Assembly: GCF_018324205.1 (NCBI RefSeq)
Contig: NZ_AP023356.1
Location: 5,810,001 to 5,874,000 of the forward strand
DNA length: 64,000 nt
DNA from: Actinoplanes ianthinogenes
GTDB taxonomy: Bacteria; Actinomycetota; Actinomycetes; Mycobacteriales; Micromonosporaceae
Direction of reading: 5' to 3'
Position numbers and translations under genes: made by a program. Under the pieces are notes generated by a model. The model was not told where the DNA came from. It saw only the letters and a list, made by a program, of their open reading frames with translations, and did no database searches. This document shows, piece after piece, positions 1 to 8,868 of the stretch (positions are counted from its first letter, which is position 1; every line of letters begins with the position of its first letter).

Positions 1-1
1 G

Positions 2-343
2 CTGATCGTGGCGCTCGGGCACGTCGCGCCGCACTACGCCCCGGAGTGCCTGTCGACCTGCGAACTCTCGGTGTTCTGCCGGCACGAGGCGGCGGGGACG
101 ACCGGGGCGCTGGGGCGGCCGGTGCGGGAGGCGCTCGGCGGGATCGAGTCGGTGGACGAGGTGCTGGCGCTCGCCTCCGGCGCGCGGGCGCCGTCGGCGG
201 ATCAGGAGGAGGCCGCGGCGTTGTTGCGGGCCGCGTTGCGGTTGCGGACCGAGGCGCTCTCCCTGGGGTACGCCGACCCGGCCGCTGTTCCCTCGCCCGG
301 GCCGGGTGGGGCTGCCTCGTCGTCGCCCGGGATCGCTTCTTGA
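2..343 (+). CDS. C-terminal end of a protein with a Cys-x3-Cys-x5-Cys cluster (5' part outside window)
   Basis: The reading frame is open from the first bases and stops with TGA at 341-343, so the start lies upstream of the window. About 20 residues in, the motif ECLSTCELSVFCRH places three cysteines with 3- and 5-residue gaps, close to the end of the protein. Three clustered C-terminal cysteines resemble the iron-sulfur cluster tail of RecB-like nucleases (Cas4, AddB), which normally use Cx2Cx5C plus one distant cysteine. The x3 gap differs, and the nuclease core is not visible. The tail after the cluster is Ala-rich. The stop overlaps the TTG start of the next gene (TTGA), implying translational coupling. 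The family call is inference; only the cysteine cluster and the coupling are seen. Confidence 0.55.
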   Translation: MIVALGHVAPHYAPECLSTCELSVFCRHEAAGTTGALGRPVREALGGIESVDEVLALASGARAPSADQEEAAALLRAALRLRTEALSLGYADPAAVPSPGPGGAASSSPGIAS

Positions 344-1839
344 GTACCCTCACCGCCCTCGCCCGGGCGCAGGCCGTCGCCACCGGGCGGGCGCAGCCGA
401 TCGCGACCGTGCGCCACCTGCACGTGCACGACCATCCGATGGTGCTGATCCCGCTGGCCATGGCCGGCGAGGCGAACGCGCCGCTCGCGGCGCTCGTCGG
501 CACCGACCCGGCCGAGCCGGAACTGCTGGTGGTCACCCAGCCCCGGGACCGGGACGAGCGCTTCCGGTTCGCCGACCGGCTCGGACAGATCCTGACCGCG
601 TACGTCGACTCGTTCACCGACCGGACCGAGGAGATCCCGGTCGACCGGGGCAAGGACGTCCGCACCCGGTACGCCGACGCCCCGCAGCTCTGGGTCCCGA
701 ACCCGGCCGGCGTCGACTTCCTGCGCCTGTTCGGCCGCTCCACCCGGTTCCGCTCGGTCGACGGCGAGCACCCGGTGCCGATCACCGTGCCGCTGCTCGG
801 CCGGTGGCTCACCTTCTTTGCCAACAGCGCCGAGGTGCCCGGCTCGTCGTTGCTGCTCAACGCGGTGCAGGCGCTCGGCCTGCACTGGGCCACCGGGCAG
901 AGCGGAGCCGAGGACGCGCAGCTGGGCGTGCTGCTCGCCTGGATCGAGCAGGGCGCCGCGGCGGCCCGCGCGGTGGAGAACGGCCCGGTCGCCGGCCCGG
1001 CCACCGACCCGGACTTCGACAACAAGGTGCTCGCCCCGCTGATCGAACGGTCCGCCCCGGAGCTGCCCGAGGTGGTGCGCACGCTGCTGCTGCCGACCTG
1101 GGACCGCATGTGGCGAACCCTGAACCTGCTGCGCCGGATGCCGGTGGGCGACCGGGTGCGGCAGCGGTGGGACGGGGACAAGGACGCGTACACGGCGTTC
1201 GCCCAGCACGTCGCGGAGGGCGGGGCCCCGCAGCCCCGCCGTGACGGTGCGGTCGCGGCGGCCGCCCGGTTGCAGCGCCTGGAGAGCGCCGCCTCCCGCT
1301 ACGCGGTGCAGCGCGCCTTCGACGACCCGCTCGTCCTGGCCGAATACCGCCTGGCGGGCGCCGCCTTCGCCGGCACGGTCACCCTGGCCGCCCCGGACCG
1401 CGTCGACGACACCGGCAAACGCCCCGTCCTGCGCCCCCGCATCATGGTCCGCACCGGCGAGCCGGTCCGCGTGGAACCCGGCACCACCCTGACCTCCCCG
1501 TCCCGCCCGTCGCAAAAAGCCCGAGTCGTCTCGGTGACCCGAGTCCACCCCCCGACCGCAGCCCCCTCCCTGCCCGCGTCAGCACCCGCTCCCGCGGCGC
1601 CCCCCTCATCCGCTCTGCCGGCCGGCCCCGACGAGATCGAGTTCGACGTGCTGCTGGAGCTGTCCGGCGGCATGGGCCGCAAGCTGGTCGCGGAACCCGG
1701 CAGCGTCCCCGCCGTCGGCGAACGGCTGGTCCTGACCACCCTGAGCGAAGAGTTCCGCCGCGGCGGCGCCCTCCCCGACCCCGCGGAGACGCCGTGGACC
1801 CACGGTGGCCCGCCGACGTACGAGGAATCACCCGCCTGA
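340..1839 (+). CDS. Conserved-looking protein of unknown function, coupled to the Cys-cluster protein
   Basis: A 499-residue product. I chose TTG at 340 because it overlaps the upstream stop as TTGA and the product then begins STLTALARAQ; the frame is open further upstream but that stretch is Arg/Gly-rich shadow. I do not recognise the family. It has an acidic/Arg-rich globular core to about residue 400, a Pro/Ala-rich linker near residues 415-430, then a short Glu/Leu-rich segment. No signal peptide, transmembrane segment, Walker motif or zinc site is seen. Tight coupling to a possible Fe-S nuclease tail suggests a shared role in DNA processing, but that is only guilt by association. It ends convergent to a phosphatase gene. 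Confidence 0.6.
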   Translation: MSTLTALARAQAVATGRAQPIATVRHLHVHDHPMVLIPLAMAGEANAPLAALVGTDPAEPELLVVTQPRDRDERFRFADRLGQILTAYVDSFTDRTEEIPVDRGKDVRTRYADAPQLWVPNPAGVDFLRLFGRSTRFRSVDGEHPVPITVPLLGRWLTFFANSAEVPGSSLLLNAVQALGLHWATGQSGAEDAQLGVLLAWIEQGAAAARAVENGPVAGPATDPDFDNKVLAPLIERSAPELPEVVRTLLLPTWDRMWRTLNLLRRMPVGDRVRQRWDGDKDAYTAFAQHVAEGGAPQPRRDGAVAAAARLQRLESAASRYAVQRAFDDPLVLAEYRLAGAAFAGTVTLAAPDRVDDTGKRPVLRPRIMVRTGEPVRVEPGTTLTSPSRPSQKARVVSVTRVHPPTAAPSLPASAPAPAAPPSSALPAGPDEIEFDVLLELSGGMGRKLVAEPGSVPAVGERLVLTTLSEEFRRGGALPDPAETPWTHGGPPTYEESPA

Positions 1840-2054
1840 CCCGCCGACGGCCCCGGGGCGTGGCCAGCCGGGTGCACGCCGTCCTGGTGATGGGCGAACC
1901 ACCGCGGCCACCGGATTCCGCCCGGATGCCCGCTGGGCGGCCCGGAGTGGGCCGCGGCCTCGCGTGACGTCCCGGGACTGGGCGGAAAGGCGTAGAAAAA
2001 TAGGCTTTGGCCCTGGAGGATGAGCGAGCCGTTGGCCCCTGATTTCTGGAGGTA

Positions 2055-3863
2055 TCAGCCGGTTAGGCGGACCAGCAGCAGGGCGATGTCGTCGCTGCGG
2101 CGGGGGGCGACCTCGAGCAGGCGGGCGCAAAGTTCGTCGCCGGGGTAGACCGCGCAGTGGCGCAACACCTCGGCGAGGCGGGCGACGCCGTCGTCGAGGA
2201 GTTGGTCCCGGTCCTCGACCAGGCCGTCGGTGTAGAGGACCAGGGTCGAGCCGGGTGGGACGTAGCGGATCGTGGTGGTGCGCGGGTCCTGCGGGGGGAG
2301 GCCGAGCAGTGGCTCCGGCGGGACCCACCAGACCTGGACGCGGCCGTCCGGGAGGAGGAGCAGCGGGGGCGGATGTCCGGCGTTCGCGAAGCTGATCTGA
2401 TAGCCCGACCATGACTGGCGCACGCGGGCCAGCACGGCGGTCGCGGCGGCCGGGACGCGGAGGCCGTGCAGGGCCTGGTCGAGCTGGGTGAGCAGGACGC
2501 CGGGCTCGTCGGTGCGGCCGTAGGCGTCGCCGCGGACCAGGTTTCGCAACTGGCCCATGGTGGCGGCGGCCTCGATGTCGTGGCCGGACACGTCGCCGAC
2601 CGCGACCAGGACGCTGCCGTCCGGCTGGGCGAAGGCGTCGTACCAGTCGCCGCCGACCGCGGCGCCGTCCTGCGCCGGGAGGTATCGGGCGTGCAGCTCG
2701 ACGCCGGGCAGCTCGGGCAGCTCGGTGAGCAGGCTGCGCTGGAGCACCTCGGCGACGTGGCGCTGCTCGCGGTACAGCCGGCTGTTCTCCACGGCCAGCC
2801 CGGCGCGGCGGCCGATCTCGGCGGCGATGCGCTCCTCGGCGGCGCTGAACGGCGCCCGGTCCGGCCCGTTGACCAGCAGGACCGCGCCCATCACGCGGCG
2901 GCGCACCGGGGAGATGATCGGCGCGACCATCGACGAGCCGAGGCCGGCCGAGGTGGCGATCGCGGCGATCTCCGCGTCGCTGAGCCGGCCGCGCAGTTTC
3001 GCCGGGCCGTCGGCGCGGCGCACCGGGCGGCCGCTGCGGCGGGCGGCCAGCACGATCGCCTGGAGGTCGGTGCGGGAGCGGGCGGCCAGCTCGGCCAGCC
3101 GGGCCATGTCGGCGGCCCGGGCCGGATCCCGGTGTGCGGCGCTGACGTGCGGCTCGGCGCCGGGCTCGTCGGCATAGGTCACCACGCACCAGTCGGCCAG
3201 CCGGGCCGTGACGATCCGGCCGAGCCGGCGCATCGCCTCGTCCACGTCCATCGTCGCGGCCAGCGACTCGGTCAGGTCGGTGAGCAGCTCCAACTGGTGG
3301 TGTGCCGACTCGGCGGCCTGCCGCGCCTCCTCGGCCGTGGCCCGGGCGATCCGCAGGCACACCTCCGACGAGCAGACCGCGGCCAGCTCGGTGAGCAGCG
3401 TGACCTCGCTCGGCGTCCAGTCCCGTGGCTCGTGGTCCACCGCGCACAGCGCGCCCACCACCAGCCCGTCCGGGTCGGTGATCGGGACGCCCGCGTACGC
3501 GATCGCGTTGAGCTGCTCGATCGACGGGTTGCCGCGCATCCGCGGGTCCGTCCGCACGTCCGGGATCACCAGCATCTCGCCGGCGACCACCACGTGCCGG
3601 CTGAACGAGTGGGTCAGCGGCATGGCGCGCTCACTGGCGAACGGCTCCGGCATGCCGACCTGGCCGGCCAGGAACTGCTCCTCGGCGTCGACCAGGCAGA
3701 CCACCCCGAGCGGCGCGTCCACCAGCTTGCGGACCAGCATCGCCACCCGGTCGAACGCCTCATCCGGCCCGGAACGCCCCAGCTGCCGGACCGAACGCAG
3801 GCGCACGGGATCGGCGAGCACACTCTGCTCGGTGTCGCCGATGACGTCCCACTGAAGCACCAT
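2055..3863 (-). CDS. Double-GAF PP2C (SpoIIE/RsbU-type) serine/threonine phosphatase
   Basis: Predicted cytosolic phosphatase that likely dephosphorylates an anti-anti-sigma factor or similar partner in response to small-molecule or redox sensing. An N-terminal GAF domain (about residues 10-170, DEAFDRVAMLVRKL...VPITDPDG) is followed by a short coiled stretch, a second GAF (about 185-360, GAVLLVNGPDRAPFS), then a PP2C/SpoIIE domain to the end. PP2C metal-site motifs are visible: AVGGDWYDAF, VGDVSGHDIEA, FANAGHPPPL, LVLYTDGLVE and RRSDDIALLL. The start is uncertain: ATG 3863 gives 602 residues; ATG 3956 in the same frame adds 31 residues without domain character. No partner kinase or antagonist is adjacent, so the target is unknown. 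Confidence 0.88.
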   Translation of the reverse strand: MVLQWDVIGDTEQSVLADPVRLRSVRQLGRSGPDEAFDRVAMLVRKLVDAPLGVVCLVDAEEQFLAGQVGMPEPFASERAMPLTHSFSRHVVVAGEMLVIPDVRTDPRMRGNPSIEQLNAIAYAGVPITDPDGLVVGALCAVDHEPRDWTPSEVTLLTELAAVCSSEVCLRIARATAEEARQAAESAHHQLELLTDLTESLAATMDVDEAMRRLGRIVTARLADWCVVTYADEPGAEPHVSAAHRDPARAADMARLAELAARSRTDLQAIVLAARRSGRPVRRADGPAKLRGRLSDAEIAAIATSAGLGSSMVAPIISPVRRRVMGAVLLVNGPDRAPFSAAEERIAAEIGRRAGLAVENSRLYREQRHVAEVLQRSLLTELPELPGVELHARYLPAQDGAAVGGDWYDAFAQPDGSVLVAVGDVSGHDIEAAATMGQLRNLVRGDAYGRTDEPGVLLTQLDQALHGLRVPAAATAVLARVRQSWSGYQISFANAGHPPPLLLLPDGRVQVWWVPPEPLLGLPPQDPRTTTIRYVPPGSTLVLYTDGLVEDRDQLLDDGVARLAEVLRHCAVYPGDELCARLLEVAPRRSDDIALLLVRLTG

Positions 3864-4143
3864 CGCCCCCCGGCCGGTTGCCTGCCAGGTTACCGGCGTG
3901 ACGGACCTGACGACCCGCGCGCCGCGGACCCGATCATCCGTTTCCGGCAGTCCCATCGGTCATGCCGGGCCCCTCATCCGTGCCATCTGCCCAGACCAGT
4001 CCACGGTTCCCGTCCCGTGATTGTATGGTGACCCAGCCCACACCTGGTTTCGGTGTCGCGCCGCGCGTGATCGCCGGACGGCTGCGGCGGCGCCCGGCAG
4101 CTCTGAACCTGGCCTCGCACTCGGCGGGGTTATGAAACGCGCC

Positions 4144-4974
4144 TTACGCCGCGTGGTCGAACGGCTGACGGCAGCCCGCGTCGAGGCCGGACCGGATCGT
4201 GCCGCGGATCTCGCGCGGGCCCAGCCCGGCGGCCCGGGCGGCGGCCGTCAGCTCCCGGCGGACCGTGCCGGCGTCGAGCAGGCCCGCCCCGACGAAGCGG
4301 CCCAGCGCGAACGCCTCCCGGTTCAGCGTGTCGTTGCGGCAGCCCACGGCGGCGCCCGCGACCCGGTCGATCGCCGACTCCAGGGCCGCCTCGGCATAGC
4401 GGTCCGGGTGCGCGACCGGGCGCAGCGGCGCCGGCGGCGGCCCGGCGATCAGGTCGCGCAGCGCCGCCGGGCAGGCCGGCAGGCCGGCGCCCGGGCGGCA
4501 GATCCAGGTGTACCCACCGCCGCCGGCGTGCCGGGAGGGCGGAGCCAGCACATATCCCCCCGCGCCGCGCCAGTCCAGGCCGGGGAGGAGGTGCACCCGG
4601 TTGCCATAGCCGGTGGGGCGGAACCACAGGTGGCGGCCGCCTCCGCCGGTGCGCACCTGCGGGCCCGGCGGGAACGCGTCGCCGAGCAGGTGGCGCAGCC
4701 CGTGCCAGCCCGCCGCCGAGTCGACGTCGGCGACGTCCATCATCACGCCGGTGCGCAGGCCCACGTTGGCCCGCGGCCAGTGCGCCCACCAGAGCTCGAT
4801 CAGGTGGGGGTCGGTGGTGGCCTCGCTCACGCCGTGCCGGAGCCGGGGGTGTTTGCCGGGACTGTCGCATCGCGCTCCTCGGTGGCAGGAACAGACACCA
4901 CCCTGGTCAGGCGTGTGCACCGGCAGGACGGGGATGCCGTGCCGGGCATACGCCAGGGCAGCCGTGAGCGACAT
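4144..4974 (-). CDS. Solo bifunctional DNA primase/polymerase (prim-pol, archaeo-eukaryotic primase type)
   Basis: A 276-residue protein with the N-terminal prim-pol fold: an early LPVHTPD strand, a zinc-knuckle-like cluster C28, C30, C36, H42 (CSCHRGARCDSPGKH), metal-binding D83-x-D85 (DVADVDS), the nucleotide-binding GGGGRHLWF (H115) and the LDWRGAGGYVLAPPS loop. The C-terminus has the REIRGTIRSGL motif that also ends the prim-pol of the integrated element at 61314. Such domains usually sit in plasmid or prophage replicases fused or coupled to a helicase; here no replicative helicase follows. It lies 21 bp downstream of the beta-family gene and probably belongs to the same transcript. It could be a mobile-element relic or a repair primase. 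Family call firm, role unknown. Confidence 0.85.
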   Translation of the reverse strand: MSLTAALAYARHGIPVLPVHTPDQGGVCSCHRGARCDSPGKHPRLRHGVSEATTDPHLIELWWAHWPRANVGLRTGVMMDVADVDSAAGWHGLRHLLGDAFPPGPQVRTGGGGRHLWFRPTGYGNRVHLLPGLDWRGAGGYVLAPPSRHAGGGGYTWICRPGAGLPACPAALRDLIAGPPPAPLRPVAHPDRYAEAALESAIDRVAGAAVGCRNDTLNREAFALGRFVGAGLLDAGTVRRELTAAARAAGLGPREIRGTIRSGLDAGCRQPFDHAA

Positions 4975-4995
4975 TAGAACAAGCGTACGACAGTT

Positions 4996-6006
4996 TCAGT
5001 GCGCCGGCAGTGTCCGGAGCACGTGCGAGATGTGGTGCGACGTGCTCCACGCGATCCAGCTGGCCGAGCTCCCGGCGCCCCGCGCGGTCCGGGCCCGCCG
5101 CGCGATCTCGGCGTCACCCCAGGAGAACTTCGAGCCCGCCGACGGCCACTGCGGCGAGGTGACCAGGGTCCGGCACAGGTCGTGGCACCGGTCGTCGCTG
5201 CGCCCGCCGCGCCGCGCCCAGCGATAGATCCACCACTCCCGCTCGGTGGTGTACCGCAGCGTGGGCAGCTGCCGGTGATACTGCACGCCGAGGCGCCGGA
5301 TCGGCGAGGTGACGCCGTAGTCCGCGTACCCGATCCCCGCCTCGCCGAGCCGCTCCCACACCCGGGCGTCCAGCCGGCCCACCGCCACGGGACGGTCGGT
5401 CGGCAGGTCGTCCAGGTTGGGCGGCATCGCGCCGGAGGCCACGCTGACCGACCGCCACGGCAGGGTCCGGGCCCAGCGCAGCACCCGGCGGGCCCGCTCC
5501 TCGACCGCGTCGGCGTGCGCCTGGCAGGCGGTCTCGGCCAGGTCGATGAGCAGGTCGACGTCGGCCGGGTCGAGCGCGGTGGCGGCCAGCACCCGGTCGG
5601 TGACCGCGTCGGCCGCGACCGGGTTCCCGGCGTCGACGTGCGGCTGAAGCCGCAAGATCGCCCGGTTGCGGTGCATCCGCGCGGCCAGGCCGTGCGACAC
5701 CAGGCGGCGACCGCTTTCGTACGGCCGGAGCACCGGGACCATGGTGACGCCGAGCCGGGCCAGCCGTTCCGCCACCGGCAACGGCTGGTCGGCGGTGAAC
5801 GGCGGCTCCGGCACCTTGCCGAAGTCCAGCGCCAGCATCTCGGTGCGCGGCGGCAGCTCGCGGACCAGCGGAAGAATGCTGAGCGCCGGGTCCATCTCGA
5901 CGATCGGCAGCACCCGGCCGGCCTCGTCGGCGGACAGGTGCGCCAGCGCCGTGAGCTCGCCGCGGCGTGGTCGAAGAATCGGTCGATAAGCCCCGTTGGG
6001 CGTCAT
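4996..6006 (-). CDS. T4 beta-like protein (Beta_protein family)
   Basis: A 336-residue soluble protein resembling the family named for phage T4 beta protein. It opens with Y-R-P-I-L-R-x-R-R-G-E-L-x-A-L, has an early PIVEMDP strand, alternating beta-alpha segments (LALDFGK, MVPVLRPYES, DVDLLIDLAET), and ends with the aromatic/Trp-rich tail TSPQWPSAGSKFSWGD and SASWIAWSTSHHISHVLRTL. Members occur in phages and in bacterial genomes near defence or mobile genes; their biochemical role is not established. It sits between the SF1 helicase gene (36 bp upstream) and the prim-pol gene (21 bp downstream), all on the minus strand, so the three look co-transcribed. The family call is from recalled sequence character, not a search. 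Confidence 0.65.
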   Translation of the reverse strand: MTPNGAYRPILRPRRGELTALAHLSADEAGRVLPIVEMDPALSILPLVRELPPRTEMLALDFGKVPEPPFTADQPLPVAERLARLGVTMVPVLRPYESGRRLVSHGLAARMHRNRAILRLQPHVDAGNPVAADAVTDRVLAATALDPADVDLLIDLAETACQAHADAVEERARRVLRWARTLPWRSVSVASGAMPPNLDDLPTDRPVAVGRLDARVWERLGEAGIGYADYGVTSPIRRLGVQYHRQLPTLRYTTEREWWIYRWARRGGRSDDRCHDLCRTLVTSPQWPSAGSKFSWGDAEIARRARTARGAGSSASWIAWSTSHHISHVLRTLPAH

Positions 6007-6042
6007 AGTTCCACGGTAACCGGATCGACGGTTGCCGGTGGG

Positions 6043-7338
6043 TTACGTTCGGTATAAATGCGCCAGCATCGATTGGTTCGCCTCCCAGCCGTCCGGGAAC
6101 TTGACCGGAACGTTCAGGTGCACGGGCTCGGTGGAGGGGTGTGCGTCGAGCAGCTCGGGGATGCCGGAGCGGGCCACCACCACGCACGCGTGCCGGTGCC
6201 GCGAGGTGAGCACGCAGAGCCGTCCGGACTCCAGGTGGAACGCGGTCGCGTCGCGACGGCCGGAGAGCGGGTGCAGGACGACGGTCAGGTCGTACTCCCG
6301 GCCCTGCAATCGGTTGGCGGTGTCGACGGTGATGCCGGCGGCCTCGGGCGGGAGCTGGGCGCGGATGGCGGCGGCCTGGTCGCGGTGCGCGGCGCCGATC
6401 GCGATGCGGGTGGTGGTCAGCGGGCCGGCACCGGCCTCGGAATCGGTCACCCCGCCGCGAGCCAGCGCCCGGGCGGCGAGCTGGGCGCAGGCGGCGGCGG
6501 CCTCGGCGTCGGTCCGCACGGTGAACCGGGCCGGCAGCTCGTGCAGGCCCCAGCCGGTCGCCGCCGCGGTGTCCAGCACCCGGTCGAGCGGGGACTCGGC
6601 GGGCCGCTCGAAGCGCAGCGTGCGGTCGCCCGGGCCGGTGCCCGAGCGGAAGCCGGTGAACGGGTAGAACGCCTCGGCGACGACCGGCGCGGCCGACGCC
6701 GGCAACCGCCAGGAGACCGGCAGCCGGTGCACCGGCAGCTCCGGGTTGTGCCGCAGCAGAACGGCGACGGCGCTCTGCATCGGATCCCAGGACAGGCCGG
6801 TCCAGCGCTCCACCTCGACGGTGGAGAACGGGTCCAGCTGACCGGGATCGCCCACGAACAGCGCCCGCTCGAACCGTGGCGCGACCCGCAGCAGCGCGTC
6901 CGACCGCATCTGATAGGCCTCGTCGACGATGGCCCACGGCCAGCTGCCCTCGGCCACGGTGGCCCACTTGGCGGCCGTGCCGATGGTGATCGCGGGGGAG
7001 GCGAGGTCGGGGACCTTGGCGGCGACCCGGCAGTTCGGATGGTCCTTGACCCGGTCGGAGCGCTCGTAGTCCACCGCGGAGAGGCGGCCGACGGTGACCT
7101 CGGGGGAGCGGGTGCCCAGGCGCTCGATCAGGTCGTCGACCTGCTCGTTGGTCTGCGCCACGATCATCAGGGGCGCGCCGGTCGCGGCCAGCTCGCCGGC
7201 CGCGCGGACCACCAGCGTCGACTTGCCGGCGCCGGGCGGCGAGTCGACGACGACGCCCCGGTGCCGGCCGGAGCGCAGGTCGCCGAGCACCGCGGCGATG
7301 ACGGTGGCGGCCTCCTCGGCCGGGCTGATCGAACTCAC
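6043..7338 (-). CDS. SF1-type DNA helicase / AAA ATPase
   Basis: A 431-residue superfamily 1 helicase-like ATPase, probably acting on DNA. GTG at 7338 was chosen because it opens the conserved region (SSISPAEEAATVI) and has the GGGT of GGGTGAG next to it; the frame stays open far upstream but that is low-complexity shadow. Motifs in order: Walker A VDSPPGAGKST (33-41), Q-loop-like IVAQTNEQVDDL, Walker B WAIVDEAYQM, motif III GDPGQLDPF, motif IV-like RLPVSWRLP, motif V TVDTANRLQGREYDLTVV, and motif VI LTSRHRHACVVVA. No nuclease domain is seen. It heads a three-gene same-strand group with the beta-family and prim-pol genes, an unusual combination. Confidence 0.85.
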   Translation of the reverse strand: MSSISPAEEAATVIAAVLGDLRSGRHRGVVVDSPPGAGKSTLVVRAAGELAATGAPLMIVAQTNEQVDDLIERLGTRSPEVTVGRLSAVDYERSDRVKDHPNCRVAAKVPDLASPAITIGTAAKWATVAEGSWPWAIVDEAYQMRSDALLRVAPRFERALFVGDPGQLDPFSTVEVERWTGLSWDPMQSAVAVLLRHNPELPVHRLPVSWRLPASAAPVVAEAFYPFTGFRSGTGPGDRTLRFERPAESPLDRVLDTAAATGWGLHELPARFTVRTDAEAAAACAQLAARALARGGVTDSEAGAGPLTTTRIAIGAAHRDQAAAIRAQLPPEAAGITVDTANRLQGREYDLTVVLHPLSGRRDATAFHLESGRLCVLTSRHRHACVVVARSGIPELLDAHPSTEPVHLNVPVKFPDGWEANQSMLAHLYRT

Positions 7339-7416
7339 CCGGGCACGGTAGCGCGGGCCACCGACAAAACCCGCGGCGCCGCCGGAAACCCTCGCTGGGT
7401 ACGCTGGGGCCTTGTC

Positions 7417-7773
7417 ATGGATCGTCGTGAATGGACCTGGCCGGCTGCCAAGCTGGCGGCGTTGCGGCTCGGCCGGCGGCTGGCGGTGCTGGTCCCGGCC
7501 TCGCAGCCGTACCGCTGGTCGTTCGTGCACATCGTCCCGAGCGGCGGGCCGGCGGACGAGGTGGTGATCCGCAGCGACGCGGGGCGCAGCTTCCTGATCA
7601 ACCATTGGGAGTACGAGGCGGACCGCCTGGAGGGCTACGACCAGGATCTGGGCGCGGTCCGGCTGCGGCGGGCCCGGGCCGCCGACGAGTCGGAGCTGCT
7701 CGCTGTGCTGCGCGAATGGCGGCTCCCGCCGGACGGTTTCGACTATTCCGGGGACACCGTCGACCCCGCCTGA
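7417..7773 (+). CDS. Small hypothetical protein, divergent from the helicase
   Basis: 118 residues, starting at ATG 7417, 78 bp from the divergent helicase start, so both genes share a short promoter region. The sequence (MDRREWTWPAAKLAALRLGRRLAVLVP) is globular and acidic towards its end, with no cysteine, membrane or nucleotide-binding signature. Codon usage matches the neighbours. I do not recognise it. Its position opposite the helicase-beta-primpol set makes it a possible extra member, but nothing in the sequence proves a link. Confidence 0.6.
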   Translation: MDRREWTWPAAKLAALRLGRRLAVLVPASQPYRWSFVHIVPSGGPADEVVIRSDAGRSFLINHWEYEADRLEGYDQDLGAVRLRRARAADESELLAVLREWRLPPDGFDYSGDTVDPA

Positions 7774-8868
7774 CGAACGGCATTCGGGGCCGGGTCGGCT
7801 TTGCCCGGACGCAACGGTTGTCCGGGGTGGGCGTTCGGTGCGCCACCCCGCCTGATCGGCCGAGCCCGGGGTGCCGGAACGGCGATGTGTTTCCCTCTCC
7901 CGGCCGGTGCGGTCGCCGATCTTCGCGCCGTTTGCCGGGATATCGATGAGCTGCGTCAATCCGGGCGGCGGGCGGCGTCGGCGCAGGCTGTGTGCGTCCC
8001 GGTGGACAGGCGGCCGATCCGGCCGGTCGGCGCTTATCCGGTTCAGGTCCGCGCTGCGTGCTCGTTCCACCCTGCATTCGCGGGCTTCCGGTCACGCTCC
8101 GTTTCCGTTTTGGCTTCACCGCACTTCCGTCACTGTCGCATTCCGCATTCTTCGGTACGGTGCCGTCCCGGCCACGCGGGCGTTTCCCGGAAATGCGCGA
8201 CTCGCTCTCGCGGCGGTGGTCCCGGTCCCCTTTCCGGATGCGATTATCGGAGGATTCCGGCGGGTCGTGGCCCGGGGGTGGCTCGTCAAGATCGAATAGG
8301 CCGCTCGGAGGGGGCGGAGAGAGCGCTTGCCGGGAGTTGTGGATCAAAGAACGGGTGTTCTGACGGGTATCCGACACTTGGCTGTCTCGAGTTGCGCAGA
8401 GGTCGGGGGTTTGCCCGGTTGCGGGCGCCGGGGCGGGGGTGTGTTGATCTAGATGAAAGCTGGATGCAGCGCCTGGAACGCGTTTCTCGGCGGACGCTCC
8501 ACTTCGGAGTTGGCCGACCGGTGATCATCGCTGGCGCGACGACGCAGGTCGCGGAGTGTTTGATCATGTCCGGTGAAAAGATGTTTGCTTCTCTGTCACC
8601 GATCGGAAATAACTCGGGGGTTCAATATCGGGTACGGAGGAATAGGGAAACCGTCTTGCAACTTGCGCGTGCGGTTCGCCGCGCAAGTTGCAGGTTTCGA
8701 CCCCTCTCGGCTCGATGCCCCGTCGTGGTGGCTAACCTTTGATCGACGCGCACGATTTCATTCATGTTGATTTTATTGATCTCGTTGCAGCCCCTTCCAG
8801 TCGATCATCGGAAGTGCAACTCTTCTAGCCAGCAGTGACGTCGACATCACGGACGGTGGTGGTGGGGA
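7774..8868. other. 1.1-kb intergenic region with no convincing gene
   Basis: Open frames exist on both strands but give Arg/Pro/Ser-rich products without the GC-ending codon bias of the neighbours, and base composition is lower in GC after about 8080. I see no tRNA, riboswitch or insertion-sequence signature. The one clear structure is the hairpin at 8657-8692. The final 30 bases carry the ribosome-binding site of the next gene. Confidence 0.6.
8657..8692. repeat. Perfect 13-bp inverted repeat (hairpin) in the intergenic region
   Basis: The arms TGCAACTTGCGCG (8657-8669) and CGCGCAAGTTGCA (8680-8692) are exact reverse complements. The ten-base loop can add GCG/CGC pairs around GTT. No T-run follows, so it is not a classical terminator. 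It lies about 180 bp before the 8869 gene and could be an operator, an RNA element or a mobile-element trace. Confidence 0.75.

Noticed and set aside
7598..8742. Several long open frames on both strands in the 7774-8868 gap
   Set aside because: Products are Arg/Pro/Ser-rich, lack the codon bias of neighbours, overlap each other and have no ribosome-binding sites.
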